In this document: positions 49,260 through 60,870 of the stretch, one piece after another
Layout of the letters: every line of letters starts with the position of its first letter
How positions within the stretch are numbered: position 1 is the stretch's first letter
From: Rhizophagus irregularis
Taxonomy: Eukaryota > Glomeromycota > Glomeromycetes > Glomerales > Glomeraceae
Direction of reading: 5' to 3'
NCBI RefSeq assembly: GCF_026210795.1
Contig: NC_089436.1
Coordinates: 3,100,001 to 3,164,000, forward strand
Length of the DNA stretch: 64,000 nucleotides
Made by a program: the position numbers and the translations under genes
Notes under the pieces: model-generated
Told to the model about the DNA's origin: nothing
What the model saw: the letters and a program-made list of their open reading frames with translations, nothing else
Databases searched by the model: none

Positions 49260-51148
49260 TTACAAGTCATAAGTAGGGATCACCTCATGTAACGCTTTGA
49301 TAAGTTTTTGATTCGGTTTCAATCTGAAATTCGTTGGAAATTCGGTTCTACATTCAGGACATTTGTGACCCATAATTGATATACTTCGAGTAAGACATTC
49401 CAGGCAAACATTATGAGTACAATTTGTAGTGATAGGTTGCACAACTAATCCAAAGCAAACGGGACACTTGAATTCCCGTTCGCTTATAATTTCGATCAAT
49501 TCCGTGTGATTTTCAAATTTTGATTCAAGAACTGTAGTCCAGGCTCGTTGATTATCTTTATCGTCTTCAATAAACTTTTTAAGGTTGGCCGAAATTTTGT
49601 ATTTGTTGTCTTTTTTAGCTTTTTTGGATTTTACACCTTTATCATCATCTGAATCAAGTGTACGTTTCTTGGAAACTTCATCATCATCTCCAACGATCAT
49701 TTTTATTCCAAGTTCCTTAATTCGTTTCTTTCCCTCCGAAGTCCATGGAGCTGGTTCTGGATCGTCCCGGCGCATAAGATATCTCCAAACCTTGAATCCC
49801 GACGCACCTCTTTCTGGCCAATACTTTACTAACTTATATATTCCATCATATCTAATTCCTTCCTCTGGTGCGTATTTTGGATTATGCTTCATTAATTTCG
49901 AGGATCGACATACTCTTACTGGCATACTGTTTTTCCAATTCCGCGCTTCGGCTCCTTTTTTAGCGTTAACTTCAGCATCACAAGTCCTAGCAAGAGCTTC
50001 ATTTGTTTTAGTCAACTCTTGATCGAATGACTGTACTGCAACTCGTTTATTTCCAGTTTTAAGATCTCGACCACCGGAACCAGTATAATAAAATTCATCG
50101 CCATTATCCCTGTCTTCAGGGTATCCACCGCTGAGTACAATAGATACAGAGCCAATGCTAGCTTTTCCAGCGATACCAGCAACAGGTGGACGATGGACTC
50201 CTGATTCAGAGCAAAATATTCTATATTTCCATAATGAACCAACTGGAACACCAGGAATTGGTCCAAAGTAATCAGGTTCTACTATCTCACATTTCTTGGA
50301 AAGTCCTACGCAAGCCATTCCTCCTCCCCATTTCTTTTTTTGTGTAGCTGACGGCATCTTTGATTTTTTCGAATTTTCGAGATCTAAACTTTGGCCAGCT
50401 AACACGACACCAACATTTTTATGCTTACAATCTTGACAATACCACTCCTCGTTTGGTAGCTCAGTGATTTGTGGGGATAAGCAATAGAAATGAAAATAAT
50501 ATTGGCACTCGTCACACACTATCGTGTGTTCATCGTCATCCTTTCCGCCACAAATATTGCACCCACAATGCTTACACTTTTTTTTTTTATTTTCACATAA
50601 AGTACAAAAATATTCCTCTTCTTGTTCAAAATTATTCAGATCATCCATGACAGATGTTGATTTAGTTTCGATAGGGTGGTTCGAAATCTCGTGTTCTGAC
50701 ACTTGTGAATTAACTTTTTTCTCAGCTTTCACAGGGATATCCACAGATAAAACTGCAGATTCGGTTTCACCAGAGGTTTCAATTTTTTGTTTTCTAATGA
50801 GTAGGACGACGCTATTGTGCTTAATATTATAATGAAAGAGAGTGTGTCCATTTTCCAGCTGAACATTTTAATAAATATTTTTATAAAAAAAATTATGTTA
50901 GTGTCAGAAAAAGAGTTAAGATACATTAAAATTACAAATACTTGACAGTCATACTAAAAAAACGCGTAATTACGCGTCCTATTTACCTGTTTACCTCCAA
51001 ATAAAAGGCGTTGCCTTTCAGGTGGATATTCTTTACAACCGAACTCTTTAGAAATTATATCACGGAGTTCTTTTATATCGTCCGTGGGTGAACACGTTAT
51101 TTTGATTTTTTCACTTTTGTCGTTTGGTGCGCTGATAAAAATAAACAT
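49260..51148 (-). CDS. UHRF1-like protein: ubiquitin-like, PHD, SRA and RING, 586 aa
   Basis: Exon 1 is 51148-50987 (54 aa) and exon 2 is 50858-49260; the 128-bp intron is in phase 0. The ubiquitin-like domain spans the junction (RQRLLFGGKQ then LENGHTL; about 1-77). A PHD-type zinc finger follows at about 139-200 (CTLC, CKHC, CGCNICGG, CDEC, HFYC, WYCQDC). The SRA/YDG domain is at about 252-422 with GSGGRDL and the NKR finger (GNKRVAVQSFDQ), which in UHRF1 helps flip 5-methylcytosine. A RING finger lies near 519-557 (CPVC, CTHNVCLEC, CPEC). In animals UHRF1 recruits the maintenance methyltransferase to hemimethylated DNA and ubiquitinates histone H3. Here only about 60 residues separate the ubiquitin-like and PHD domains, so the tandem Tudor domain is absent. 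The start is ATG 51148; the TTG upstream is rejected. The protein is probably nuclear. Confidence 0.92.
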
Positions 51149-52905
51149 TTTTTTCAAAGATTATAGAAAGTGTAATAATATTGTAGTACGCAACGCAAAG
51201 TAAAAAGAAAGATGGTCAGAAACAATCCACTTTTATCTAGGATTATCCCCCTTAAATTATTTGAATATCATATTAGCCTTTCTAGATAACTTTACTCATG
51301 ATGGATTACTCGAGTAATCATTCTAACCCGAATCATACATACACGTACATATAAGGAAGTCAAGTTAGGTTGATAATCTTGATCCTTCTATCTATATTTA
51401 GTATGCATGTAAGGAGTTCAAGAGTTAATGCACGTGATAGATCAAGTTTTAGCTGCATCTTTTTTTGCAATAAACGCAGTAAAACTCAAAATATAGTTAC
51501 GTATATCCGTCATTGTATAGCGGTAGGAAAGTAAAAATTTATCATTATATCAAGTTTTTAATGATATATCGGTATATCGAATATGAATACTAGACAGGTA
51601 ACATGATTTTATTCTTTAAAAAAAAAAATAAAAAAATAAACTGAGCCCGATCTTGCACTACATCCATTTTATATGCATTACGTGAATACTGGTTTTTTTT
51701 TAAGCCCCCCCCCTTAAACCAAATTCGTTCAATAATAATTATATAAATATACTAATATGTATTAGAATTATTACTAGTCAATTACACGACCATGTGAAAT
51801 AATTGATTTTCTTTTTACTATTATTATTCAATATTAAAATAAAATATTAATTATTAATAAATTATTTTTTTTTTTGAAATAATAGTTTTAGGCTTGATCA
51901 AATGAAATAAGATGCTACGGACAAATTGATATTTTTTTTATTTTTATTTATTGTTATTAATTATTAACTACTAATAAATTAAATGAGAAGGTAAAATTTT
52001 TTTTATTTCTTTTTCTTTTCCCAGATGATACGTTGATTACCGTTGTTAAGTCCAGAGCGAAAATCTATTCACGTGGTGACATATCAATTATATAATATTA
52101 AAACTCAAAATGTATCTACTCATTAGTTGAGCGGAATAACGGGACATTTGTGAACCGATATGCGTAGTATATAGTTTCGCTTCGCTCCGGACTAATTAGA
52201 ACTGGATGACAAGTTCGGATGGCCCATCATTGTTATGCCAATTGACAATTATGCTAATTATTGATTATTAGCACTCAAATTGTCATTTTTGGGTCAACTT
52301 CAAATTGAATGGTGAATTTGAATGGCACATATAAATGCTAATCTAATTGTGATTACTTGGCTTTCAAAATTTAGGTTGAAATTTTAATCGGGTGATGAGT
52401 TCAGGTGGTGCATTAGGATAATACTGATTTCCAATTGTTATGATCAAAATTTTCAAATTTAGTTGTAATTGGTTCATATCAACTGATTTATGAAATGAAC
52501 TTTAAGTTGTAATGTAAGATTTAAAAACTATTATGGAAATAATTAAGGTGAACAATACTATTACATGCATGTTAATTAAAAATAATTCAATTAAAAAGGA
52601 TTATACTACTATATTTAAGGAATTTAATAATAAAAGATTTTATTATTGTTTGATTTAAAATTACTAGGTGAATTTTATCTGGAAGGTGGCCTTCCTGACT
52701 TCTTAATAGTAATAAAAATTCTTATCTTAAGATAATTAGATAAGTCATAAATTTTTTAGAAATTAAATGCTATATTATAATAGCATAATTTTGCTTGATA
52801 TAGAATAACAGAATATTAAATACGTAAATTCCATAAACATATATTATGTTGATATTTTATTCTTTTAATAAATATCGTAAAAGATTTCCCAAAAATGTCT
52901 ATTAA
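51149..52905. other. Intergenic; MITE relic and AT-rich DNA
   Basis: Contains the MITE-like relic at about 51515-51590 and two CACGTG palindromes (51431, 52070). Nothing else could be supported. Confidence 0.45.
51515..51590. repeat. Partial copy of the TA-flanked MITE at 63.8 kb
   Basis: The words TATCAAGTTTTTAATGATAT and CGGTATATCGAATAT match the reverse complement of the left part of the 63760-63943 element. No second terminus is present, so this is a fragment. Confidence 0.6.
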
Positions 52906-54381
52906 CTATTTTTTAACTACTTGAAATACCTCATAACTCTCTACCATGAAACTTTCTGGAATACCTATTTTAGGGTAAGCCAACTTAACATTAACATCAT
53001 TAGTAAAACAAAATTTCCAATCGTTGGTGCCATCACAACGGAAATTACCCATCTTTGGTCCTCGATTGTCAAGGCAACTTATAGCATAATCTGCATTATT
53101 AACATAGCTTAGTTTTGCAGTGGAAATATCTTTTGCATCTGTAATATAAAATAGAAAACTGTCTGTAGTTCTTTTCCAACCAGAATCCCCACCCCAATCA
53201 AGTGGATTATATCCTCCAACTAATTGTGTTGTACCTTTAATCTTTGCTATCCAAATAGTAGCTCCTTTATTGTCACAATTTATATGAAAAGATTTACTAT
53301 TAAATCCATCACGATCTGAACGATATAATAATTTAAATTCATAAGGAATATCATTTTTGTTATAGGAGGAATCTTTTCTATCGATCCATGAAGCAAATAA
53401 AGGAACACGATTTGATTCAATTAAGGATGAATCAAGTATAAATTTTAAATTTGGCTTTCTTGAAGGTGCTACATTAATTTTTGGTTTCATATTAGGAACT
53501 ATGTGAAATTCCAAAAGATTATGAATTAAATCCTGAGGCTATATTTCTTTATAACAATAAACTTTGTAAAAGAAATCCGTCGGTTTAATATCATAAAATC
53601 TAATTAGAGGAATAAAACTATGTAATGACCTTTCAATCTTTATAATATTTTCGTTATTCCATTTTGTTGGATCATTTATCATATTTTGCTGCGCAAAACA
53701 CCATCTTCCCAAATTTTAATTTCATCCATATTTAAGTCATCTCGTCTTAATAATATCTCCAATAAAGGAGCCTTTAAGTCAATAAAATTATCTGAATTAA
53801 ATATAATTTCAGGTTCTTCACAAATTTTTTCAAGACAAAAATTCCGTAAATCCGTAAATGATTCATGCTGATAAATAGTTTCAAGAATACCACTTGGATT
53901 TTGATGCAAAAATTCAGTTTGATGATCAATCAAATATTCTTGAATGTAAGAAATTAATTGTTGAATATTAAGTTCATCAACTGCTATCAAGAGTTTCAAT
54001 ACTTCAGGTCCTTGTAAATTCTTCAATTCAATATTTCCACAATATATAAATCTGACGTTAAAGATAATTAAATTAGTATTAAATAAATATCAAAGAAAAA
54101 ATTTTCATTGTTAGTGTGATAAATTACCTGAGAATTATATTAAATAAGTGAGGCGAAATATTTGGTTTCATTAAAATAAAATTTCCATCTTTTTTTTCTG
54201 CCCATTCATTAGAAAATGCAGTACGAAAATATTGAGACCTGATACATAAAATATTTGAATGAGCATGGATTTCTTTAACGTTTGACTCTTCCCCAGCGTA
54301 AATGATAACATCATATCCTAATTCTGCTTCAAAAAGTTTTTCATAATCACTTGATAACTCTGCCAAAAATTTTGAAGACAT
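52906..54381 (-). pseudogene. BTB-BACK-TLDc protein gene with frameshift and nonsense lesions
   Basis: Exon 1 (54381-54128) encodes a BTB/POZ domain (AELGYDVIIYAGEE; IHAHSNILCIRSQYFRTAF). After a 76-bp intron, exon 2 starts at 54051 (RFIYCGNIEL) and continues through a BACK-like helical region (FLHQNPSGILETIYQHESF). Near 53690-53700 a small deletion shifts the frame: the protein reads DGVLRSKI and stops, while WCFAQQNMINDPTKW continues in another frame. Further on, an in-frame TAG (53541-53539) sits within CYKEI-stop-PQDLIHN, where family members normally have a sense codon. The C-terminus is a TLDc domain (IWIAKIKGTTQLVGGYNPLDW; FIFY-type strands). The family is expanded in Rhizophagus; BTB parts bind Cullin-3 ligases in general. 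Two independent lesions make this a pseudogene. Confidence 0.88.
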
Positions 54382-56160
54382 TGTTTACACTTGGCATACT
54401 AGCAACAAGTTTGAAATGATGTAAGAAAAAAATGTCGCAATGTAGTACTAATTAAATTAAATAAGTCAAATTGGACTAAAAGTTATGCGCATTGTCAATC
54501 CATAAACATATCGGATATACAATAAACCGATCACATCTTGCGTGAGATTTCATTATACTATTGAACGTCAATCCATAAAGCAAAAAAAAAAAAAAAAAAT
54601 GAATGTAGATTGATTTAACTAACATTTGAATCAAGTTTAATTAACTACAACGCATTACGCAATAGTTGCATATTAGTGACTATATGTAATTCTAAAAATT
54701 TTGAATTATATTTTCGATATACAGTAACTTCTTTATAAACAAAAATTACTGTATGTAATATTTAAAATTAAGAAAAAAATTAGTTATTGGCTGTTCAATC
54801 TTTTAACTCATTTTATTTTATTTCATTAATATTATGCAACAATTTACGTCGCCAATGTATCATCTAAATAAAAGGAGCTTTAAACCGATGAATTTTTCAA
54901 TCTTGAGATTTAAGTACTATTTTATTAAATATTATAGATATTATACATTGTCTGAGAATGACATAAATGAACGAGTGAAATATTTTTGTTTCTAAAAAAC
55001 CAGTTTTGTATTTTTTTTAGTAAAAAACTTCTCACAAAAAAAAATTTTTTTTTTTTTTTACAAAAAATTTTCCTTCCGATTTTTTTAATATGTAACAAAA
55101 TTTCATAAATTATAGTAATTAAAAGTTGTTGTTAGTTAAAATACAAATGTAATAAAACCTAGTATTTCTTCAAATTTAGACATACAGTCCATAATTGTGA
55201 GGAATCCTTTTTTATTTTTATCTTTCTTCGAACGTTTGTCGTGATTTGAAATTATAAATTTCACGAGTACATGACCTTAATCAACGTATCTAATCAATTT
55301 CCGTTTGCTTAATAATTCTAAAACTTTTAATTATGATAATAAGTTAAAAATTCGCAACTTATACCATCTAACCAAAGTACCTTCTCTACTTTATTGTTCA
55401 GATAAACGTGCCCTGGAAATTTCTCTTTACAAGCAAGATTTTAAATGAGTATCATCTCACAGGTTATGCCTTACGGTGTCCAGTCCAATGATCTTCCTGA
55501 GTCCAGTCATGTCAACTTTTAGCACAGTCATGTGAATTTGGGTCCGGATCATCGGACCTTGCGGTCCAGTGATTCGCTTAAAATTACTTGGGTCCGATTG
55601 ATTATAGAGCTTGATCTACACGACTTTTTTTTACTATTCGCTTTATAATGTGAGTTATTATAAAAAAATTTTTTTTAAATATTTAATCAAATGTAATTTT
55701 TAAATTTTTTATCAAATGTATAACTTTTATGAAATGGTAGTTGCGATTTATTGCTGAAATCTACTTTTTCTTATGTTTTATCTTGTTTGTAATAAAAAAT
55801 TTTCAAAAACCACATTTTATTAATACTTTACACAAGAAATCCTGGTGTTTTATTGGCTGAATTCCAGATCACATGATATATAATTGGCTCAGAAAATTGA
55901 AACAAAATCACGTGATTGTTGAGTATAGACTTCCGGCACCATAGTATGTTATGCAAACTTAAGATCATATAGTAAAAATTATCGTATGCATTTAAAAAAG
56001 GTATAATAAATAAAAACTATTAATTCACTATGCTTAAGATAAATATCAAATAAGTTGAATAAATAAATAATTTATATCATAGCCATTTAAATATTAATAT
56101 GCAGAATTTTAGTAAATAATCATATACGGAACAATAAATCTTCTATAAAAATAAATATTT
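54382..56160. other. Intergenic, AT-rich
   Basis: No gene seen. GTCCAGT-type words recur several times at 55478-55620. Palindromes ATCACATGAT (55868) and AATCACGTGATT (55906) are present. Confidence 0.45.
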
Positions 56161-58506
56161 TTATTGAGTTAAAAGAACATTCAAATTCTCTTGAACATCT
56201 AAACATCCATTTTCTATCACCTTCTTGTACCAATAAATAGCATTTTCTATATTTTTATCAGTTCCTTCACCTCTCTCATATAAAACTGCAAGATTTTTTT
56301 GTGCATTAACATTTCCTTCTGTTGCAGCTATTTTGTATGAATTAAATGCCTTTTCTTTATTCATATCTGTACCAATTCCATTTTCATAAAAGTATCCAAG
56401 TTTATATTGAGCATCAATAAATCCTTGATTTGCTGATTTTTTATAAAATTCAAATGCTCTCATGTGGTTTTCACAAAAACCCTTGCATAATTCATAAAAA
56501 CTACCTAACTTAAATAATGCCAATCCATTGTCATTTTCTGCAGCTTTATGGTACCAATAATTAACTTTATCTAAGTCATTCACTAATTCCTCATCATTTT
56601 CAATAATATCAACTTGGATATTACTGCCAGCTGCTTCATTATATAATTTAAATCCTTTTTCCTTATCAACTTCAGTTCCAATACCATTCACATAGAAATA
56701 TCCAAGCTGAAATTTCGAATGTATAACTCCGTTCTCAGCTGATTTCTTATAACATTCAAATGCCTTAATTTCATCCTTATATACACCATTTCCTAATTCA
56801 TAGCACTCACCTAAGTTATATTGTGCATCCCTATTTCCATTTTCTGCTGCTTTATCAAACCAATAAAAAGCTTTCTCCGTATTTTTTTCAGTTCCTTCAC
56901 CACTTTCATACATAAATCCTAAACCATTTTGTGCATAATTGTTACCTTTTTCAGCTGCTATTTTCCAAGATTCAAATGTTTTTGTATTGTTTATTTCAGT
57001 GCCAATCCCATTATAATAACAATATCCAAGTTGATATAGTGCATTTAAATATTCTTGATCTGCTGATTTCTTGTAATATTCGAATGCTTTAAGTTCATTT
57101 TTTTCAACCCCTTTACCACTTAAATAACAATTGCCCAAATAATATTGTGCTACTTTATATCCATTTTTTGCTGCCTTATTATACCAGTAAGTAGCCTTTT
57201 CTAAATTCATTCCAGTTCCTTTACCAATTTCATAAAATAATCCTAAATTACTTTGTGCACAATTATCACCTTTTTCAGCTGCTATGTTATATAATTCAAA
57301 AGCTTTTATATTATTAATTTCAGTTCCAATTCCTTTATCATAGCAATTTCCTAATTCAAATTGAGCATCCAAATGACCCTGTTCAGCTGATTTTTTATAG
57401 TACTTAAAGGCTTTCATATCATCTTTTTCTATGCCTTTTCCATTTTTATAATAATTACCTAAATTATATTGTGCAATTTTATTTCCATTATCTGCTGACT
57501 TACTATACCAATAAATAGCTTTTTCTAAATCTTTTTCTACTTCACCTTCATTTTGGTAGTGATTGGCCAAAGTATACTGTGCTAGTGAATACTCTCCTTT
57601 AGCCGATTTTAGATACCATTTAAAGGCTTTCTTAACATCTTTATCAACTCCTACTCCATTTTGATAGCAAATACCTAAATTATATTGTGCACGTAAATCA
57701 CCTTCATCAGCAGCTTTTAAATACCATTCAAATGCTTTTTTCTCATCTTTTGTTATTCCAATCCCATTTTGATAACAATAACCTAAATTATTTTGTGCAT
57801 CAGAATTTCCTCCTTCAGCTGATTTTAAATAAAATGCAAATGCTTTAAATTCATCTTTCTTTTTTCCTACTCCATATTGATAACAATAACCTAAATTATT
57901 TAGTTCTATTAATTTCTTCTTTTCTATTTGAATTTCATTAAAACCTTTATCTTGTGATTCAAAAAATTTTTCCATAGTATTTATTTCATCTTTACATAAA
58001 TTTATTTCTAATCCATTAAAATTTTCAACTTGATTATGCGACATTACAACATGAACATTTTCTAAATATCCAAATTCTTTTTCAATCAAGTCTCTTTTAT
58101 ATAAAATAATTTCCTTATAATAATAAAATGATAATAAATATTTTGAAATAATAATATTTAATAATTGATACATAGAAATTAATTTTTTATTTCCGTTTTT
58201 ATTTATATTAATTGCTAATAAGTATGATTTCAATGATTTATTTTTGTCGATAACTGTATCACCTATACCATGATCATAAAAAAATCCTATTAAACTTGAA
58301 AACCAATTATCATTTTCTTCATGATTTTCCATTAATTTTAAAATTATTTCAGGATTTTTTTCTTTATTGTTAAAATAATCTTGTACCCATTCTTTTAAAA
58401 TATCTTCAAAATTTTCATAATTATCTAATTTTATGATACAATGATAAAAATCTTTTAAAAATTCTTTTAAAAATGTTTCATCATTTAAATCATCATTTGA
58501 TGACAT
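56161..58506 (-). CDS. Sel1-like repeat protein, 781 aa
   Basis: I place the start at ATG 58506 (MSSNDDLNDETFLKEF), which aligns with the start of the 1109-residue paralogue at 14.9-18.2 kb. The frame is open 31 codons further upstream, but that stretch has no counterpart. Residues 1 to about 200 are the same helical N-terminal domain (DFYHCIIKLDNYENF; WFSSLIGFFYDHGIGD). About 16 Sel1 repeats of 36 residues follow and the C-terminal repeats align with those of the paralogue, so the difference of about 330 residues reflects gain or loss of internal repeats. There is no kinase domain, membrane segment or intron. It is likely a protein-binding solenoid; partners are unknown. Confidence 0.9.
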   Translation of the reverse strand: MSSNDDLNDETFLKEFLKDFYHCIIKLDNYENFEDILKEWVQDYFNNKEKNPEIILKLMENHEENDNWFSSLIGFFYDHGIGDTVIDKNKSLKSYLLAININKNGNKKLISMYQLLNIIISKYLLSFYYYKEIILYKRDLIEKEFGYLENVHVVMSHNQVENFNGLEINLCKDEINTMEKFFESQDKGFNEIQIEKKKLIELNNLGYCYQYGVGKKKDEFKAFAFYLKSAEGGNSDAQNNLGYCYQNGIGITKDEKKAFEWYLKAADEGDLRAQYNLGICYQNGVGVDKDVKKAFKWYLKSAKGEYSLAQYTLANHYQNEGEVEKDLEKAIYWYSKSADNGNKIAQYNLGNYYKNGKGIEKDDMKAFKYYKKSAEQGHLDAQFELGNCYDKGIGTEINNIKAFELYNIAAEKGDNCAQSNLGLFYEIGKGTGMNLEKATYWYNKAAKNGYKVAQYYLGNCYLSGKGVEKNELKAFEYYKKSADQEYLNALYQLGYCYYNGIGTEINNTKTFESWKIAAEKGNNYAQNGLGFMYESGEGTEKNTEKAFYWFDKAAENGNRDAQYNLGECYELGNGVYKDEIKAFECYKKSAENGVIHSKFQLGYFYVNGIGTEVDKEKGFKLYNEAAGSNIQVDIIENDEELVNDLDKVNYWYHKAAENDNGLALFKLGSFYELCKGFCENHMRAFEFYKKSANQGFIDAQYKLGYFYENGIGTDMNKEKAFNSYKIAATEGNVNAQKNLAVLYERGEGTDKNIENAIYWYKKVIENGCLDVQENLNVLLTQ

Positions 58507-60870
58507 TTTATTTCGAGAAACTTTATGAGAAAGAAGCCGATAATTAAAAGCCAAGAACGTTTGTAAAACTTTATTAGAGGCAGTATGGGTACACTGCATT
58601 GTTGTATTACAATTAAAAAATGCGGTGTAATAATGTTTGCAGATTTACGCCTTTTAAATTAAAGAAGCCAAATCACATGATAAACTTAAATCCGACTACC
58701 CCTGCATACCCTTCAAAAATGTCACGAAACGGCCGGCATTACGGCGTTATGCACTAACACGTGAAAATAAACAGTGACGAATAAGGACGTTTTTACTTAC
58801 TCGAAAAAAACAAAGTCCCTCAGATACTTATGAAAAATGGAAACAAGGAAGGGTGTGACGGATGTGACAAAAAAACAGTCACGTGAATTTTCGTGACATT
58901 TTTGAATGGTACGCAGGGGAAATCACTTAAATCCTTGCTGCGGTAAAATTTTTGCTGCAGGCGCAGTAATTTGCATGATCAGTGCGATCAGACAATTCGA
59001 TAGTTTTCTTTCATTAGATTAGTTTACTTATTCAAATAGGACAATAGGAATAGATTATCTCCAACTGTCCAAATTGATTTGATTGATGAATAATATACGT
59101 CATCCGAACTTTTGCGCAAAATTCAATAGCGGGATCTTTTTTTTTATTACGATATATCAAAGTTAGTTGCTTATTTACGGATATTGAAGCTGAGTAAGTT
59201 AAATATTAGAATTTTGCTTGCTGATCTTACATTCGTTATCATATCATAATATAAGAAAATTTTTAGCGAACCTATAAGTTCTTTGTTTGATATATTAAAG
59301 AATTATTCACTAATTGATATGAACGAAACTTTTTCTTTGAATAATTTGGATCAAATAAAAAAAAAATAAATCAAAATAAAATTAATGTTAATTGCTAAAT
59401 TACATTGAATAGGTATGTTTATCTAACTTCCATAAATATGTAATGTATTAATAATTAAAAGAGCCAGATTATTTAATTTTCTAACAATTTTTAAAATAAT
59501 TTGTATTTACTAGTAAAAAATAAAAACAAAATCATTTTTTAAATGTTAAATTGCAATTGCATTAAACAAATATGTTTATATAACTTTCATAGTAGATATA
59601 TAATTTATTAAATAATTAAACTACATTAAATAAACTTTATAGCAATTAAAGTAATAAATTATAATAATCGGTATTAAAAATATATTGGAAAAAATTTGTA
59701 AGTTTATTTATACATTTTCTTTATAAATTTATAATGTAATATAATTATTTATGTTATGTTAAAATAATCTTTTATAAATATGAAATAATAAATTATAGTA
59801 ATTGGTAAATTATCATATCAATTATAAATTTTTATATATTTTTATTTATAAAATTTTCATAATATTTATAAACATGATACTTTCATAAATCAAATAAATA
59901 ATAAAAATAATAAAAATATATTCTTATATGTCTGATTTTTATTAGATCTAAATACAATAAAAAAAAAATTTTTTTTGGTTAAATATACCAAATTGTAAAA
60001 TTAAATTGCATTAGCTTGCCATCAAGTAATTGTAATAAAGGGATAATACACAGCTTGTTGGATTTGTATTGAGATGTATTAAATGGTATACTTTTAGGAT
60101 TAATAAATAAGATATTAACATTTTTTTGAAAAGAATTTTTTTGTATTCTTAAATATTTCTAAATGCCCATAACTTCCCATCTATTGATGATAGAAACCAC
60201 CATTAAGCTATAATTTTTCTATGATCACTGGATTATGATAAGTTAATACAATTTATAATATTACATTTATAATTCCGGCCCAAATTTTGTTGGGCGAAAT
60301 TATCTTAATTCCGGCCAAGTTTGCAAACTCCGGGCAGTTTATAAGCTAGGTCAATAGGAAAACATGGCCAAATCTTCTGAAGTCTGAAACGAAACACTGG
60401 CCGAAACTTGAGTCCGAAACTATTTTATAATTCTGGCAAATTTTTTAGTGCTGGTCAGAATGATATATCACGTGACACGGAATAAAAGTTTATCCAGTTT
60501 ATCCACCGGGAAAGAATGTTACAATTGTTACATGAAGAAATTTCATGCCTGTGATGAAATTTTGTGTTACATTAATGTTACATAAAATTTATAATGCATA
60601 ATTCCGGCCAGAAATTTTTAGCTCAACTTTCAACTTTCGGCTGGAGTTTCGTTTTGGGAATGATTGACCGAAGGACAAATCCTGAAATTATTCAAATTAT
60701 TCTGAAATTGCCGAGTTTTGGCAACATGTATAATGTACTGTAGTACACGCCCATTTAGCTTATAAACTATGTCCCTAGAGTGCACAACTTCCAGGTTTGT
60801 ATAACAAAGAGTTTATTTTAATCCAGAAAAAAAAAAATATTTTACCTTTTCTCCCTGTTCTTAACTAAAA
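58507..60870. other. Intergenic; AT-rich tract and GGCC-containing repeats
   Basis: 59340-59960 is extremely AT-rich with weak repeats of about 150 bp (TAGGTATGTTTATCTAACTT and similar). 60270-60720 contains about nine words of the type AATTCCGGCCAAA or TTCTGGCAAA in both orientations; related words occur at 5890-5935. Palindromes GTCACGTGAA (58879) and ATCACGTGAC (60467) are present. No gene is seen. Confidence 0.45.

Noticed and set aside
49585..50832. Plus-strand Ser/Phe-rich ORFs opposite the UHRF1-like gene
   Set aside because: They are antisense to conserved PHD, SRA and RING codons.
58507..58599. Upstream start giving 31 extra residues on the 781-residue Sel1 protein
   Set aside because: The paralogue starts at the equivalent of ATG 58506 and the extra stretch has no counterpart.
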